A stretch of DNA of 25,692 bases. Origin: Bacteroidota bacterium (GTDB lineage Bacteria > Bacteroidota > Bacteroidia > Bacteroidales > VadinHA17). Below the pieces are notes generated by a model that saw only the letters and a list, made by a program, of their open reading frames with translations, had not been told where the DNA came from and ran no database searches. Position 1 is the first letter of the stretch. Every line of letters starts with the position of its first letter. The position numbers and the translations under genes were made by a program. The stretch spans positions 1 through 25,692 of the forward strand of contig JAUWMO010000007.1 in the NCBI GenBank assembly GCA_030613125.1. The letters are read 5' to 3'. Positions 8,090 to 14,916 of the stretch are shown in pieces.

Positions 8090-8120
8090 AAAAAAAGCTT
8101 CCCGGTACACCCGGGAAGCT
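8090..8120 (-). terminator. Intrinsic terminator of the ilv leader (attenuator)
   Basis: On the minus strand a perfect 10-bp stem, AGCTTCCCGG (8120-8111) with CCGGGAAGCT (8105-8096), encloses a five-base loop and is followed by seven Ts (8096-8090; the first closes the stem). It ends 17 bases before the ilvD ATG and lies within the ilvD transcript, so it would stop transcription before the operon unless an alternative fold forms. The segment CCGGGAA at 8152-8146 copies part of the 3' arm and can pair with TTCCCGG (8117-8111) of the 5' arm, the expected antiterminator. Confidence 0.9.
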
Positions 8121-8145
8121 ATATAAGTATTTTTATCACATATCT

Positions 8146-8152
8146 TTCCCGG
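8146..8152 (-). promoter_or_regulatory. Antiterminator segment of the ilv leader
   Basis: CCGGGAA on the minus strand begins three bases after the leader-peptide stop codon. It is complementary to TTCCCGG in the 5' arm of the terminator (8117-8111), so when it pairs there the terminator cannot form. Being right at the end of the leader ORF, a ribosome that finishes the peptide would cover or disturb it, while a ribosome stalled earlier on Ile or Leu codons would leave it free. Base pairing is seen directly; the mechanism is inferred. Confidence 0.75.
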
Positions 8153-8154
8153 AC

Positions 8155-8217
8155 TCACCTGAGCAAAGCAAGAATGAGTATATAAGAAATAATAATAGAT
8201 AAATAATTTTGTATCAA
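8155..8217 (-). CDS. Ile/Leu-rich leader peptide of the ilv operon
   Basis: A 20-codon reading frame ends in TGA at 8157-8155. Eleven of its 20 residues are Ile or Leu if the TTG start is read as Met: six Ile (three in a row, ATT ATT ATT) and five Leu; there is no Val. It reads MIQNYLSIII then SYILILALLR. The only usable start is TTG at 8217-8215; the frame is closed upstream by TAA and no ATG is present. A weak AGGGA stands directly before the start. Its place between a promoter and the terminator, with an antiterminator segment right after its stop, is that of amino acid operon leader peptides such as those of enterobacterial ilv and leu operons. Low levels of charged Ile or Leu tRNA would stall the ribosome here and switch on the operon. 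Confidence 0.8.
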   Translation of the reverse strand: MIQNYLSIIISYILILALLR

Positions 8218-8235
8218 TCCCTGAAATTTGAGTTG

Positions 8236-8265
8236 TAAAAGTAATGCTTATTTTCTTTTTGCAAA
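8236..8265 (-). promoter_or_regulatory. Likely ilv operon promoter (-33 TTTG / -7 TACTTTTA)
   Basis: Minus-strand TTTG at 8265-8262, 18 bases, then TACTTTTA at 8243-8236. This fits the Bacteroidota promoter pattern TTTG / TAnnTTTG with one mismatch at the last base. Transcription would begin near 8229, about a dozen bases before the leader ORF. The region lies between the end of the kdsC-like gene (8331) and the leader, so the ilv operon seems to have its own promoter. Confidence 0.55.
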
Positions 8266-8330
8266 AATTTGATCAAAAAAAATGTTTTTTATCTAAATTT
8301 ATTACCTGCTTGCCAAAATTCCTGTCAATT

Positions 8331-9044
8331 CTAAGGCAATGGATATTCAATGATGGCATTGTTATGCAGAGTGAATATATTTGTTTTCTGATTGTTTCGT
8401 TGTTGGATATATTTTCTATATATGTCTCCGTATGCTATTCTTTCCCTGACAACTTCATTAAATTTTCCGGTCAGGCCCAGAACCAGTTCTGATATTTCCC
8501 TGACAGCATAATCACCCCCCTGCTGGCCGGTGATATAATCACAATATTTGTTTTGCAAAACATATTGTTTAAAAAGAGGAGATGCATTTCGGTTTACCAA
8601 AAAACGAACTCCGCATTCAGAGGCAAGGGGAAGATCCAGAATGTCATCGAAATAAAAAGCTACCTCCCGGGCTTTTATATTGAAGATTTTTAATAAATGG
8701 CTTAAAGCCTTTGCTTTATCAGTAACCTTAATATAAACATGATCTAAGTGCTCCCGTAAAGCTAAATGAATTGCAGAAGGATTTTTCTGGCCCGATACAA
8801 TAGCTGTAACAGGAAGTTCATGTTTATGCTCCAGCCAAAAGCCGAACCTTAACATATTCATACCCATTGAATCAGCTTCAGCATAAGTGCCATTTTCTCC
8901 TTCACCTTTAATACCAGGATTAAACACCCCATCCCAATCATAAATAATGGCTTTGACGGAGGATAATTTTTCTTTAATTACTGAAGGGGAAGAGACAAAT
9001 TTCCCTCCTAGTCCTTCAAAGATTTTTTGAATTTTGTTTTCCAT
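8331..9044 (-). CDS. KdsC-like HAD-family phosphatase
   Basis: This 237-residue protein resembles KdsC, which removes the phosphate of Kdo 8-phosphate. HAD motifs: DWDGVF with nucleophile D36 and acid D38; the motif II serine in AIVSGQ (S84); a lysine at K110 in a TDKAKAL stretch; and motif IV FDDILD (D133, D134, D137). The TGQQGGDYAVREISELVL block (172-189) is close to the C-terminal GGRGAVREV stretch of KdsC. It has about 50 residues more than E. coli KdsC, split between both ends. Its ATG directly follows the stop codon of the transaldolase-CBS gene without any gap, so the two are translationally linked. In this cluster it would free Kdo from Kdo 8-phosphate so that KdnB can oxidise C8. 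Confidence 0.82.
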   Translation of the reverse strand: MENKIQKIFEGLGGKFVSSPSVIKEKLSSVKAIIYDWDGVFNPGIKGEGENGTYAEADSMGMNMLRFGFWLEHKHELPVTAIVSGQKNPSAIHLALREHLDHVYIKVTDKAKALSHLLKIFNIKAREVAFYFDDILDLPLASECGVRFLVNRNASPLFKQYVLQNKYCDYITGQQGGDYAVREISELVLGLTGKFNEVVRERIAYGDIYRKYIQQRNNQKTNIFTLHNNAIIEYPLP

Positions 9045-10049
9045 TTATATATCCTGAATGTCAAGCAACCCTATAGGTTTACCATTTTCAGTAACCAACA
9101 AATTATCGACTTTATGCATTTTGAACAAGTCATTAGCCTTAAATAATAACTCATCACTTTCAACTGATAAGGGTATATTGTATTCTAAATCTGACATCTT
9201 ATATTTCAAAACATCCCTTCCTTCTTTTTGCAAAAGTCTTCTTAAATCACCATCTGTGAAAACTCCGCGTGTTTCATTTTTGCCATTTACGATGATGATA
9301 CATCCGAACCCGTATTCCGACATCTTTACCAGTGCCTCCTGTAGATCAGTGTCGGCAGTGACAATTGGATTGATACTACTCATGGTGTCCTTTACTTTAA
9401 CAGTCATAAGCCTGGTGTGTTCATAAAACTGTTCTGTACCTATTGTTGTGAAATTATTTTCGGTCATTTGCCTTAATATCTTGTAGGGTACGGTTATGTT
9501 ATGAGCACCAATATTGATGGCATTTCTTACATGTTCAATATTGCGGATGGATGAAAACATAATTTTTGTGTCATAACCATAGTAGTTTACAGCGTTCACA
9601 CATTGTTCTACCAGGCTAATGGCATCGTGTCCCTGGTCCTGTAACCTGCCAACCAAAGGACAAACATAGGTGGCACCTGCATGCATTGCCATATAAGCCT
9701 GCTGAAGAGTATAAACCAGATGTACATTGACCAGAATATCTTCATTTCTAAGCATTTTACATGCCTTAATACCCTCCATCGAAATAGGTATTTTAAAAAC
9801 GGATGTATTCTTATCAAGTCCCAGATCAAGCAACCTGTGTGCCTCTTTATGAACTTCTTCAGCTGTTTTGCCCAAAGCTTCAACCATCAGGACCGGAACC
9901 ATTTTAGCTAATTTCAATATTAATCCGTCAATATCTGTAACACCATGCCGGTGCATGAAACTTGGTGTTGTTGTAAGGCCGTCAAGAAGGCCAAATCTAA
10001 AGGCTTTTTCAATCTCATTTATGTCTGCACTGTCAAGATAAAGTTCCAT
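9045..10049 (-). CDS. Transaldolase/fructose-6-P aldolase-like domain fused to KdsD-like CBS pair
   Basis: The first 215 or so residues are a small transaldolase of the TalC/FSA type: it opens MELYLDSADI (D6), has GLTTTPS (24-30), Schiff-base lysine K86 in VFKIPIS, and AGATYVCPLVGRLQDQG (124-140). Residues about 215-334 are a CBS pair; GVFTDGDLRRLL (262-273) closely resembles the GIFTDGDLRR of KdsD, the arabinose-5-phosphate isomerase that feeds KdsA. Total length (334) is near that of KdsD (328), with the SIS sugar-isomerase domain replaced by an aldolase. Against E. coli FSA, recalled from memory, active-site positions differ: N28 is T28, A129 is C130 and Y131 is L132. It sits between kdsA and the kdsC-like gene. 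A role in making arabinose 5-phosphate for Kdo is inferred from context, not shown. Confidence 0.82.
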   Translation of the reverse strand: MELYLDSADINEIEKAFRFGLLDGLTTTPSFMHRHGVTDIDGLILKLAKMVPVLMVEALGKTAEEVHKEAHRLLDLGLDKNTSVFKIPISMEGIKACKMLRNEDILVNVHLVYTLQQAYMAMHAGATYVCPLVGRLQDQGHDAISLVEQCVNAVNYYGYDTKIMFSSIRNIEHVRNAINIGAHNITVPYKILRQMTENNFTTIGTEQFYEHTRLMTVKVKDTMSSINPIVTADTDLQEALVKMSEYGFGCIIIVNGKNETRGVFTDGDLRRLLQKEGRDVLKYKMSDLEYNIPLSVESDELLFKANDLFKMHKVDNLLVTENGKPIGLLDIQDI

Positions 10050-10088
10050 TATTCTGATTTTTTTTACTGTTTAGTTCGTAAGTATTTA

Positions 10089-10925
10089 TTATTCATTCCT
10101 GTACTTAACTTCAAGTTCATGAAATTCAATAAGCGGTTTTAAAAATTCTTCAAGATCAAAGACACAGATCTGGCTGGCTGCATCACATAAAGCCTTTTCC
10201 GGTTCGGGATGTGCTTCAACGAATATGCCGTCTATACCTGCAGCAACACCCGCTCTTGATAAAACTGGCAGATATTTCCTTGCACCGCCTTTTGGGTCTG
10301 CACTTGGTATCCCATATTTACGTATAGAATGGGTAATATCAAATACAACAGGAAAACCTATTTTCCCTAATTCGTAGAAACTACGTGGATCAACAATCAG
10401 ATCATTATATCCGAAAGTATAACCACGCTCGGTAAGTATAATTTGGTCATTGCCTGATTCAACAGCTTTCAGGGCAGGTTTAATCATGTTCTCAGGCGCA
10501 ATGAACTGACCGTGTTTCAGGTTAATGACTCTGCCGGTTTTTGCTGCTCTGATCACAATTTCCGATTGCATACACAAATAGGCCGGAATTTGTATCACAT
10601 CAAGAACTTCTGCAGCAGGTTCTGCCTGTGCGGGATTATGAATATCCGATAATACCGGAAAACCAAAATCTCTCTTAATCTTCTGAAGAATTTTTAACCC
10701 ATCATCTAATCCGGGGCCATGATAGAATTTCAAAGAACTTCTATTATCTTTTGTGAATGATGATTTGTAAATAACTGGAATATTTAGCTTCTCAGAGATA
10801 TTCTTAAGATTCTCTGCAGTATTCATCATTACCGACTCTTCTTCTATCACGCAAGGTCCCGATATTAAAAACAGTTGATCAGAGCCGCATTCAATATCTC
10901 CAACCTTTACAATTTTCTTCTCCAT
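10089..10925 (-). CDS. kdsA: 3-deoxy-8-phosphooctulonate (Kdo 8-P) synthase
   Basis: KdsA condenses arabinose 5-phosphate with phosphoenolpyruvate to Kdo 8-phosphate. The 278-residue protein (from ATG 10925) has LISGPCVIEE near the start, KSSFTKDNRSS, FYHGPGLDDG, DIQ-type barrel motifs with VIQIPAYLCMQSE, LKHGQFIAP, ERGYTFGYNDLIVD, VVFDITHS and FVEAHPEPEKALCD. The cysteine of GPCVIE (C25) is where metal-dependent KdsA enzymes such as the Aquifex one have Cys and E. coli KdsA has Asn, so this is the metal-dependent type. A GTG at 10937 would add four residues; the ATG is preferred. It lies 13 bases after kdnB and 39 before the transaldolase-CBS gene. Confidence 0.94.
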   Translation of the reverse strand: MEKKIVKVGDIECGSDQLFLISGPCVIEEESVMMNTAENLKNISEKLNIPVIYKSSFTKDNRSSLKFYHGPGLDDGLKILQKIKRDFGFPVLSDIHNPAQAEPAAEVLDVIQIPAYLCMQSEIVIRAAKTGRVINLKHGQFIAPENMIKPALKAVESGNDQIILTERGYTFGYNDLIVDPRSFYELGKIGFPVVFDITHSIRKYGIPSADPKGGARKYLPVLSRAGVAAGIDGIFVEAHPEPEKALCDAASQICVFDLEEFLKPLIEFHELEVKYRNE

Positions 10926-10938
10926 AACATGATTCACA

Positions 10939-12021
10939 TTACATTCTGTAATACAACTCCTTGATCATATCCAAACTGACTTTTTCCTTCCAGTTTTTAC
11001 CAATAGCATGATCCCACATGTGGCTTAATGCATACGCTATTTCAGCCATTTTTGTAACCTGCTCCGCACTCCAGTCCTTTGCCAGATTCAAAGGTATGTC
11101 AATATGATGTTTTTCAACCATTTGCTTAAATTCTTTCACTCCCTGAGGGTAATAATCAGCCAATTGATTAAAAGTTATACAGTTTGCAATACCATGCCTG
11201 GTGCCAAAAACATAAGATAAGCCATAAGAAAGAGCATGGCAAATACCTACTTCTGAATAACTTAAGCTAAGACCACCAAATAACGAGGCAACCATCAGCT
11301 TTTCACTGTTTTTAATGTTCAGACCACTGTTTTTTCCCAGAAAAACCTGACGGCACAGAGTAATAGCCTGATCACCATAAGCTTTGCTGAAATCATTATA
11401 TAACCTGCCCGATTCAGATTCAATACAGTGAATATAACAATCCATTCCCGTATAGAACCATTGGTTCTTTGGAACTGTCAGAGTCAGTTCCGGATCAAGC
11501 ACCAACTGGTTAAATGGTGTCCATTCACATTTGAGGCCTAATTTTTTTTCTGGTCCGGTTAATACTGCAGTGGTTGAACACTCAGCGCCTGTTCCGGAGA
11601 TAGTTGGGACCCCACAACTATAGACACCGGGTTTCCTGATCAGGTTCAATCCCTGGTAAAGTGTGGATGAACCCTTGTTTGTAACCATCAATGAAAGAGC
11701 TTTGGCAATATCCATAACACTTCCGCCGCCAATACCCACTATACCTGAAGGTAAACCTTTTCCCCCCAGGATTTCATCACGCAATTGATCTACCTGATCT
11801 GTTTTTGGTTCTTCGTGGCTTGCATCAATGAAATATACCAGGTCAGCTGTTTTTGCAGGGAGTTTTTCTGAAAGCTTTTTGTCTTCGAAATAATCATCGA
11901 CCAGGAAAATGAAATAGTTTTTATTATCTGTTCTGATGGGTTTCAGAATATCATCCAATTGATTGAAACTTCCCGTACCGTAGACGATTTTATCAATGTT
12001 GCGTATGTTCTTGTACATCAT
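10939..12021 (-). CDS. kdnB: Kdo 8-oxidase KdnB (iron alcohol dehydrogenase family)
   Basis: This 360-residue protein is of the iron-containing (type III) alcohol dehydrogenase family. It has GIGGGSVMD (96-104) for nucleotide binding, TISGTGAECS (140-149), and metal ligands D194 and H198 in GMDCYIHCIES, H262 and H276 in CHALSYGLSYVFGTRHG. The overall pattern, including FSKAYGDQAITLCRQVFL (211-228), matches what I recall of Shewanella oneidensis KdnB, which oxidises C8 of Kdo to an aldehyde for amination by KdnA. Its place seven bases after the aminotransferase and before kdsA supports this strongly. ATGs at 12021 and 12018 are both possible. Other iron alcohol dehydrogenases exist, but neighbours leave little doubt. 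Confidence 0.88.
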   Translation of the reverse strand: MMYKNIRNIDKIVYGTGSFNQLDDILKPIRTDNKNYFIFLVDDYFEDKKLSEKLPAKTADLVYFIDASHEEPKTDQVDQLRDEILGGKGLPSGIVGIGGGSVMDIAKALSLMVTNKGSSTLYQGLNLIRKPGVYSCGVPTISGTGAECSTTAVLTGPEKKLGLKCEWTPFNQLVLDPELTLTVPKNQWFYTGMDCYIHCIESESGRLYNDFSKAYGDQAITLCRQVFLGKNSGLNIKNSEKLMVASLFGGLSLSYSEVGICHALSYGLSYVFGTRHGIANCITFNQLADYYPQGVKEFKQMVEKHHIDIPLNLAKDWSAEQVTKMAEIAYALSHMWDHAIGKNWKEKVSLDMIKELYYRM

Positions 12022-12028
12022 TTATACC

Positions 12029-13228
12029 TTAGGCATTTACAACTTTTTGAATGGCCCCGATCATTTTATTGGCAAGAGCATCCAATTCGTCTTTATTCCA
12101 TGTTGCCCTTATCCCCAGTGAAATTAATCTCCCTATTATTTCCTGAGATTTTGGCAAATCCAGATTGTTATAATCCTGGGGTGGACCAAAATGATGAATT
12201 GCCAGAGGTGCAGCAGAATTCAGGTTTTTCACGTGGTCCCATTGATTAATGAAATGATACATATTGGTGTACCAGTAGTTACATCCCTGGACACCATCTT
12301 TTGCAAACTCCTTCATTACATCACCTGCCATTTGGGAAGTTGGTAAAAAGAAATTCAGGAATGTTCCGGAATCTCCATCCGGGTCAGGCATTGGACGAAA
12401 GCTTAATTCGATTAACCTGCTCAGTTTATCTTTCATATATTGTTTATTTTCTTTCTTATTCCTGATGAGCATATCCAGTTTTCGCATTTGAGCCACACCA
12501 ACTGCAGCATGTAATTCACTTATACGGTAGTTAAATCCCAGAACAGGATGATTTTCCATACCACGGTTATTTCCAATATGATCATGACCATGATCAGTAA
12601 AATTATCGGCTAACTTATAGGCCGTTTCATCATTTGTAATTAAAACCCCACCCTCACCGGCAGTTGCTATCTTAAAAAAGTCAAAAGAAAATGCTCCGGT
12701 CAAGCCAAAAAGTCCCACTGACTTGCCTTTATAAAATGCTCCAAGTGCCTGTCCTGCATCTTCAACCAGGATAAGGTTATGTTCTTTACAAACCCTGGTG
12801 ACTGAATCCATATCAGCAGCTGCCCCAACCATGTGTACCAGTAATACTGCTTTGGTTTTGGGAGTGACTGCTTTCTTTATGCCTTCACTGCTAAGACAAA
12901 GGTTTTCATCAATTTCAGCGAAAACTGGTAATCCTCCTGCATATATAACAGCTTCTATGGTTGCAATATATGTAAATGGGGGAACAATCACCTCATCACC
13001 GTGACCAATTCCGGCGGCTGCCAGGGCAGTAGTAACAGCAGTTGAACCACTTGCAACAGCATGGGCAAACTTTGCTCCTGTGAATTTTCTTACTTCCTTT
13101 TCGAGATCTCTGGCTTTCCAGTGTCCCTTCCTCATTTCTTCATGGTTATAACGAAACATGGCGCCTGTTTCAAGTACGTCCATGACTTCCTTTTTTTCTT
13201 CAGCCCCAAATACTTCCATTCCTGGCAT
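12029..13228 (-). CDS. kdnA: 8-amino-3,8-dideoxy-octulosonate transaminase KdnA (DegT family)
   Basis: This PLP-dependent aminotransferase of the DegT/DnrJ/EryC1/StrS family has 399 residues from ATG 13228. It shows VEDAGQALGA (D157, binding the PLP ring), FSFDFFKIATAGEGG with the Schiff-base lysine K186, and ASGSTAVTTAL near the N-terminus. Members of the family aminate keto- or aldehydo-sugars. Next to kdnB and kdsA it is best read as KdnA, which makes Kdo8N from the 8-aldehyde of Kdo with glutamate as amino donor, as known from Shewanella. The frame stays open upstream to 13306 and would add a hydrophobic 26-residue stretch, but that covers the putative promoter and is unlike the family, so the internal ATG is chosen. 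First gene of the five-gene set. Confidence 0.88.
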   Translation of the reverse strand: MPGMEVFGAEEKKEVMDVLETGAMFRYNHEEMRKGHWKARDLEKEVRKFTGAKFAHAVASGSTAVTTALAAAGIGHGDEVIVPPFTYIATIEAVIYAGGLPVFAEIDENLCLSSEGIKKAVTPKTKAVLLVHMVGAAADMDSVTRVCKEHNLILVEDAGQALGAFYKGKSVGLFGLTGAFSFDFFKIATAGEGGVLITNDETAYKLADNFTDHGHDHIGNNRGMENHPVLGFNYRISELHAAVGVAQMRKLDMLIRNKKENKQYMKDKLSRLIELSFRPMPDPDGDSGTFLNFFLPTSQMAGDVMKEFAKDGVQGCNYWYTNMYHFINQWDHVKNLNSAAPLAIHHFGPPQDYNNLDLPKSQEIIGRLISLGIRATWNKDELDALANKMIGAIQKVVNA

Positions 13229-13258
13229 TTTTCTAAGTTTTAAGGTTATTATTAGCGG

Positions 13259-13287
13259 CAAAAGTAATATTTTTATTAATAACCAAA
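13259..13287 (-). promoter_or_regulatory. Likely promoter of the kdn cluster
   Basis: Minus-strand TTTG at 13287-13284 and TACTTTTG at 13266-13259, an exact match to the Bacteroidota -7 consensus TAnnTTTG, with a 17-base spacer, slightly short. The start of transcription would be near 13252, about 25 bases before the kdnA ATG at 13228. This supports the internal ATG over the upstream start at 13306. Confidence 0.5.
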
Positions 13288-13531
13288 ACGTAATTTCAAA
13301 AATCAAATAATCTCCAAATTCGAAATTTCAATAACCAAACTTTTATTATTTGGATTTAATAATCACCTTTTACAACATCACAGATTGACATTTTCTTAAT
13401 GGATGTTCCGATGATGAAAACATAGGATTTTACTCAAAGGTCTATTTGTAAGACAAACTACTAATATAGGAGAGATATGTTTGTAATACCTAAGGTCAAT
13501 TAGAGATTAGTACCATTAATTTTCACTTCTG

Positions 13532-14047
13532 TCATATTTCTTCTAAAACGTCTTCTGAAGTAAGTATCAGGCTTAATATCCTGCTTATACGATCATGCCC
13601 CCATTTATTTAGTAAATCGATAACTTTAGCTTGTTTCGAAGTATCCGGAGTTTCTGATAAGATTTTCCTGAGTTCCTTAAGTTCTGATATTTTAAGTTCT
13701 TCTTCAAGAGGATTAAGAATACTATTAAAACTGACTGTCTCTTTTGTACTTTTTTTAGAACTATCTACGGTCCCAAGAGTTACAAGTTCCATAATAGCTG
13801 CTTCCAGTATAGCTTTACCAATTTTTTTGCAGGAATCAGCCTCTGAAGATTCTGCAAGGTTGTCTCTCATCGACCAGCTACTCAATTCATAATGTATTTT
13901 TTCTATTTTTTTTATTTTTAGATTACCTGGTCCAAATATACGTTCCAATAGCAATATTGTTCCTGTTTTCCAGGCTTCAAGATTAAAATTTTTATCTTCA
14001 AGTTTGGTTATCTGCTGTTGAAGAAGTTTGATCTCTATATTTTTCAT
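13532..14047 (-). CDS. Conserved-looking hypothetical protein, 171 residues
   Basis: I do not recognise the family. The protein is rich in charged residues and should be mostly helical, with no signal peptide or membrane segment. Residues 1-20 (IEIKLLQQQITKLEDKNF) look like a short coiled coil, followed by a block around WKTGTILLLERIFGPGN (26-42) and SSWSMRDN (56-63). The C-terminal part (about 110-168) is again helical, with ELKELRKILSE and LLNKWGHDRISRILSLIL. It stands alone on the minus strand, with 300 bases before the kdn cluster and about 270 after the pabB/pabC pair. The ATG at 14047 is the only clear start. Coding quality looks real, judged by sensible composition and length. Confidence 0.6.
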   Translation of the reverse strand: MKNIEIKLLQQQITKLEDKNFNLEAWKTGTILLLERIFGPGNLKIKKIEKIHYELSSWSMRDNLAESSEADSCKKIGKAILEAAIMELVTLGTVDSSKKSTKETVSFNSILNPLEEELKISELKELRKILSETPDTSKQAKVIDLLNKWGHDRISRILSLILTSEDVLEEI

Positions 14048-14257
14048 TTCAGTATTGTCTTATCTTTTTTTATGGACGTACCAATCTCTTTTCTCATCTT
14101 ATGAGTGACCTATAATCTTTTTAGCAATTTAATAAAAATTTATGTCTTTTTTAACTATTCCTGTTTTCTATCTTCTTTTTGGGTCATTCATTATGTAATC
14201 CGTCAGTTGAAGGATAGAAATCAGGTTAATTTATATAATCCTTTTTGATTCTGGCTG

Positions 14258-14288
14258 CCCCGCCTGTTCCGTTCCATCGGGGTTTTTT
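14258..14288 (+). terminator. Terminator-like hairpin with T-run, plus orientation
   Basis: CCCCG (14258-14262) pairs with CGGGG (14278-14282) across a 15-base loop, followed by six Ts (14283-14288). It would stop transcripts on the plus strand, yet all genes from 13228 to 15880 are on the minus strand. It may block antisense reading into the pabC-like gene or may be incidental; the stem is short and the loop wide. Confidence 0.35.
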
Positions 14289-14319
14289 CGGGGGCTCGTC
14301 CATGTTATGAGAAAAAAAA

Positions 14320-14916
14320 TCATATTTCCAAGACACTGATAAATAAACTTGTGGATTCATTGAAGTCGAGCATCGCATTGATCAACATTATCCGGTCAAA
14401 ATCCTTAAGGTTTTCCTGATGGATCTGATTTTCTATGAGAATACCATTATTTACTAAAGCAGCCCTTTTGGTACCTTTTAGTAAAGGATATTCAGGAGTG
14501 AACCATTGTCCTTCTTTACGCAGGGCAATATTACTGTAAGATGTATCTGTAAGGTATCCGTTTCTTGTGATCAATATCTCATCATAACTATGATTGTCTG
14601 ACAGGAGTTGTTTGAAGATATTACGGTTGGCATATTTGTAGGGATAAAAAATGTCAGCTTCAACCAGCTTAATTCTTCTGATTTTTTTCTTTTGGTATCT
14701 CTCAAAAGTTATTGATCTTATTTTCCTGTCATACAGTATCCGGCATTTTACGATCCCGTTTTTGAATTCACCTGGAATATCTATGCAGGTTTCAAGCAGA
14801 AAAGGATTTTTCAATCCGAATAATTCATATCTGGACCGATTCATCCGGTCATTATGAAAACTTATATTCTTTAGCTTTCCATCCTTAACTTTTATTGTTT
14901 CCAGTAATAGGCACAT
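14320..14916 (-). CDS. pabC: Aminodeoxychorismate lyase-like class IV aminotransferase
   Basis: This 198-residue protein is a short class-IV PLP enzyme. It has YKYANR with the expected Schiff-base lysine K94, DEILITRNGYLTDTSYSNIAL (glutamate E112 in the DEILI motif) and TPEYPLLKGTKRAAL, which match aminodeoxychorismate lyases. PabC splits 4-amino-4-deoxychorismate into p-aminobenzoate and pyruvate in folate synthesis. At under 200 residues it is shorter than E. coli PabC (269), lacking much of the N-terminal domain, as often seen in this group of Bacteroidota proteins. It overlaps the pabB-like gene by 32 bases, so the two are surely co-expressed, and the partner makes the function likely. 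The symbol rests on family and context. Confidence 0.8.
   Translation of the reverse strand: MCLLLETIKVKDGKLKNISFHNDRMNRSRYELFGLKNPFLLETCIDIPGEFKNGIVKCRILYDRKIRSITFERYQKKKIRRIKLVEADIFYPYKYANRNIFKQLLSDNHSYDEILITRNGYLTDTSYSNIALRKEGQWFTPEYPLLKGTKRAALVNNGILIENQIHQENLKDFDRIMLINAMLDFNESTSLFISVLEI

Noticed and set aside
8121..8260. T-box riboswitch as the regulator of the ilv operon
   Set aside because: There is no T-box bulge-type sequence and the Ile/Leu leader ORF with an adjoining antiterminator explains the region better.
13229..13306. Hydrophobic N-terminal extension of KdnA (frame open to 13306)
   Set aside because: The DegT family is soluble and starts near MPGMEVFG; the extension overlaps a good promoter box (13259-13266) and is probably non-coding.
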